Shown: one piece after another, positions 62,956 through 64,000 of the stretch
How the letters are laid out: every line of letters begins with the position of its first letter
Position numbering within the stretch: the stretch's first letter is position 1
NCBI RefSeq assembly: GCF_016735595.1
Contig: NZ_JAERRB010000018.1
Coordinates: forward strand, 62,001 to 126,000
DNA length: 64,000 nucleotides
Direction: 5' to 3'
Source of the DNA: Chryseolinea lacunae
Lineage (GTDB): Bacteria > Bacteroidota > Bacteroidia > Cytophagales > Cyclobacteriaceae
Notes under the pieces: generated by a model
Told to the model about the DNA's origin: nothing
Database searches by the model: none
What the model saw: only the letters and a program-made list of their open reading frames with translations
Translations under genes and position numbers: made by a program

Positions 62956-64000
62956 CCATTACAAACTCCTTGATGCGGGGTTTGCCCTTCAACAACAGCT
63001 TTCCGCTTCCATGGAGAAATGCGCTCAATTGATCCTCAACATGGATTGAAACAGAACCTGAATCCTTGATTGTAAGCCTTGCCTCTGAGGTCTCAAGATC
63101 ACTGCCCACAAAATTTCCGGGGCCGGTGTTTAGTATTTTTGCACAGGCCGCAGTACCGCTTATTTTTAGACTACCGATCTTAGTAACTGTCGCATCGAGC
63201 GTTGATACATTTACCTTCAGATCAATTTCTCCTTTTCCGTTTTGCACAATGCCGAGAAATTCTGACTCAATGAAATCCGTGCAAGAAACTCTACCCGATC
63301 CATCAATTACCAATCCGGTCAATGCAGTATAGGTCACGTGGACAATAGCGTAAGGTATCGGATCACCGGTGTTATTTCTGACTGACAATCGCAGTCGTTG
63401 GTTCTGGACTGCATAAGTAATTTTCGATTCTCCCTTTTTTGAAGTTTCGATCCTAATATTTTCGGTACTACCTCTGTAAAGGATGATGTCGAATGGTACA
63501 TCAATTACTATCGTATCAAATTTTTCAAGGTCGGTATCGTTGGCCGGAATGTTTCCTGCGTTTCTATTTGTACACAGCTCTTTAACCAAATCATGTAAAG
63601 CGCTTACACGTTCCATTAGTGCAAATACGTTGTTCGCTGTTACTTCGTAACCATCCTTGTATCTGACGTCTGAATACGCCCTATGAAGTATCTCAAGCAA
63701 GTCAGCCTCCTGATCTGTAGATGAAGGGAAAAGGCTTTTTACTTCCGGAGTGATATTCTCCACTAGGGAGAACAATCTTTTTATGCTGTGTGTAGTCGGT
63801 CTATACCCCAGGCAGGATTTTAGCAAGGCAGCACAGCTTTGTTCTACTGACTGATGAAACATAAACGCGGCTACTTCATTGCGTTCTTCGGTAGCACAAT
63901 TGCATCCTGTTTCGTAAAACGACTGGGCTAAAGCAAGTTGCCTTTCATCGGTAAGGAGTTCCTTCGTATTTTGTGGTGTTTCGAAGGGAGTTTGGCTTTG
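62948..64000 (-). CDS. HEPN - head-GIN (DUF2807) fusion protein, 5' end outside the window
   Basis: At least 350 residues; the frame is open to the window edge, so the start lies beyond. The N-terminal visible part is a HEPN four-helix domain (SFYETGCNCATEERNEVAAF, FHQSVEQSCAALLKSCLGYR, HRAYSDVRYKDGYEVTANNV). The C-terminal half is a DUF2807 'head GIN' beta-solenoid: FDTIVIDVPFDIILYRGS, then repeated strands such as LTGLVIDGSGRVSC and LHGSGKLLLKGKP. DUF2807 proteins normally carry an export signal; here a cytoplasmic HEPN domain precedes it. The Rx4-6H RNase motif of toxic HEPN proteins is not evident. It heads a leftward run of three genes. Confidence 0.82.
   Translation of the reverse strand, partial: QSQTPFETPQNTKELLTDERQLALAQSFYETGCNCATEERNEVAAFMFHQSVEQSCAALLKSCLGYRPTTHSIKRLFSLVENITPEVKSLFPSSTDQEADLLEILHRAYSDVRYKDGYEVTANNVFALMERVSALHDLVKELCTNRNAGNIPANDTDLEKFDTIVIDVPFDIILYRGSTENIRIETSKKGESKITYAVQNQRLRLSVRNNTGDPIPYAIVHVTYTALTGLVIDGSGRVSCTDFIESEFLGIVQNGKGEIDLKVNVSTLDATVTKIGSLKISGTAACAKILNTGPGNFVGSDLETSEARLTIKDSGSVSIHVEDQLSAFLHGSGKLLLKGKPRIKEFVMDV

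Larger units (their letters stand above)
56469..64000. mobile_element. Mobilizable element-like region (right boundary outside the window)
   Basis: Recombinase remnant, primase, ParA, two small proteins, candidate oriT, MobC, relaxase, RadC-like protein and a leftward trio of accessory genes stand together with no housekeeping genes between. There are no conjugation (Tra/T4SS) genes, so it would be mobilized in trans. The base composition appears more AT-rich than the region before 48 kb. No attachment repeats were identified. Confidence 0.75.

Noticed and set aside
1-64000. CRISPR arrays, tRNA or rRNA genes
   Set aside because: No regularly spaced direct repeats, no tRNA cloverleaf-like segments with the TTC-A/CCA pattern, and no rRNA-like stretch were found by reading.

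Overview
The window reads as chromosomal DNA of a Bacteroidota bacterium, most likely of the order Cytophagales. Support: an Oar-like TonB-dependent receptor, type IX secretion C-terminal sorting domains, a one-piece sensor kinase with two-component-regulator propeller repeats, stand-alone MacB/FtsX-type permeases, many AraC regulators, DUF1501/DUF1549 proteins and almost no Shine-Dalgarno sequences. No rRNA, tRNA or CRISPR array was seen.

Layout. 0.07-4.1 kb: a TPR histidine kinase of the HisKA_2 type and two small secreted proteins, closed by a perfect 24-bp hairpin. 4.5-8.6 kb: a TonB receptor followed at 17 bp by a secreted glycerophosphodiester phosphodiesterase. 8.8-9.6 kb: a LytTR response regulator broken by two frame changes. 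9.7-11.2 kb: a secreted GH43 glycosidase. 11.9-15.7 kb: a DUF2231/cytochrome/DUF1549/DUF1553 protein with its Tat-exported DUF1501 partner. 16-24.9 kb: a permease, TPR lipoprotein, DUF4440, DinB and Kelch/IPT lipoprotein genes. 25.0-33.2 kb: a trypsin-fold protease with a frameshifted tail, a large FGE-sulfatase/T9SS protein, an AraC regulator, a DUF1579-like protein and a BIG2 lipoprotein. 33.7-37.3 kb: TetR-SDR pair, DUF2200 and DUF2911. 37.3-43.4 kb: a large propeller sensor kinase and another permease. 43.5-49.0 kb: a detoxification-like cluster (AraC, aldo/keto reductase, SDR, divergent HxlR, AraC, epoxide hydrolase). 49.1-50.7 kb: two genes broken by several single-base frame changes. 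50.8-55.9 kb: a methyltransferase and two large secreted proteins (SBBP propeller with T9SS tail; PKD repeats).

56.5 kb to the end is a mobilizable-element-like region, by eye more AT-rich. It has a decayed 3' end of a large serine recombinase, a CHC2/Toprim primase, a ParA-type ATPase, two small proteins, a candidate oriT, MobC, a MOBP relaxase, a RadC-like JAB protein behind a nested inverted-repeat structure, and a leftward set of two small proteins and a HEPN-head-GIN protein that runs off the window edge.

The observations most worth a second look are the HEPN/head-GIN protein in the mobile region, the nested inverted repeats at 61588-61773, a duplicated promoter-like module (24947-24991 and 29754-29798), four helically phased GTAAA repeats before the protease gene, and the recurring pattern of an insertion followed by a compensating deletion in three broken genes. 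All family assignments are by eye from translated sequence; no database search was run.
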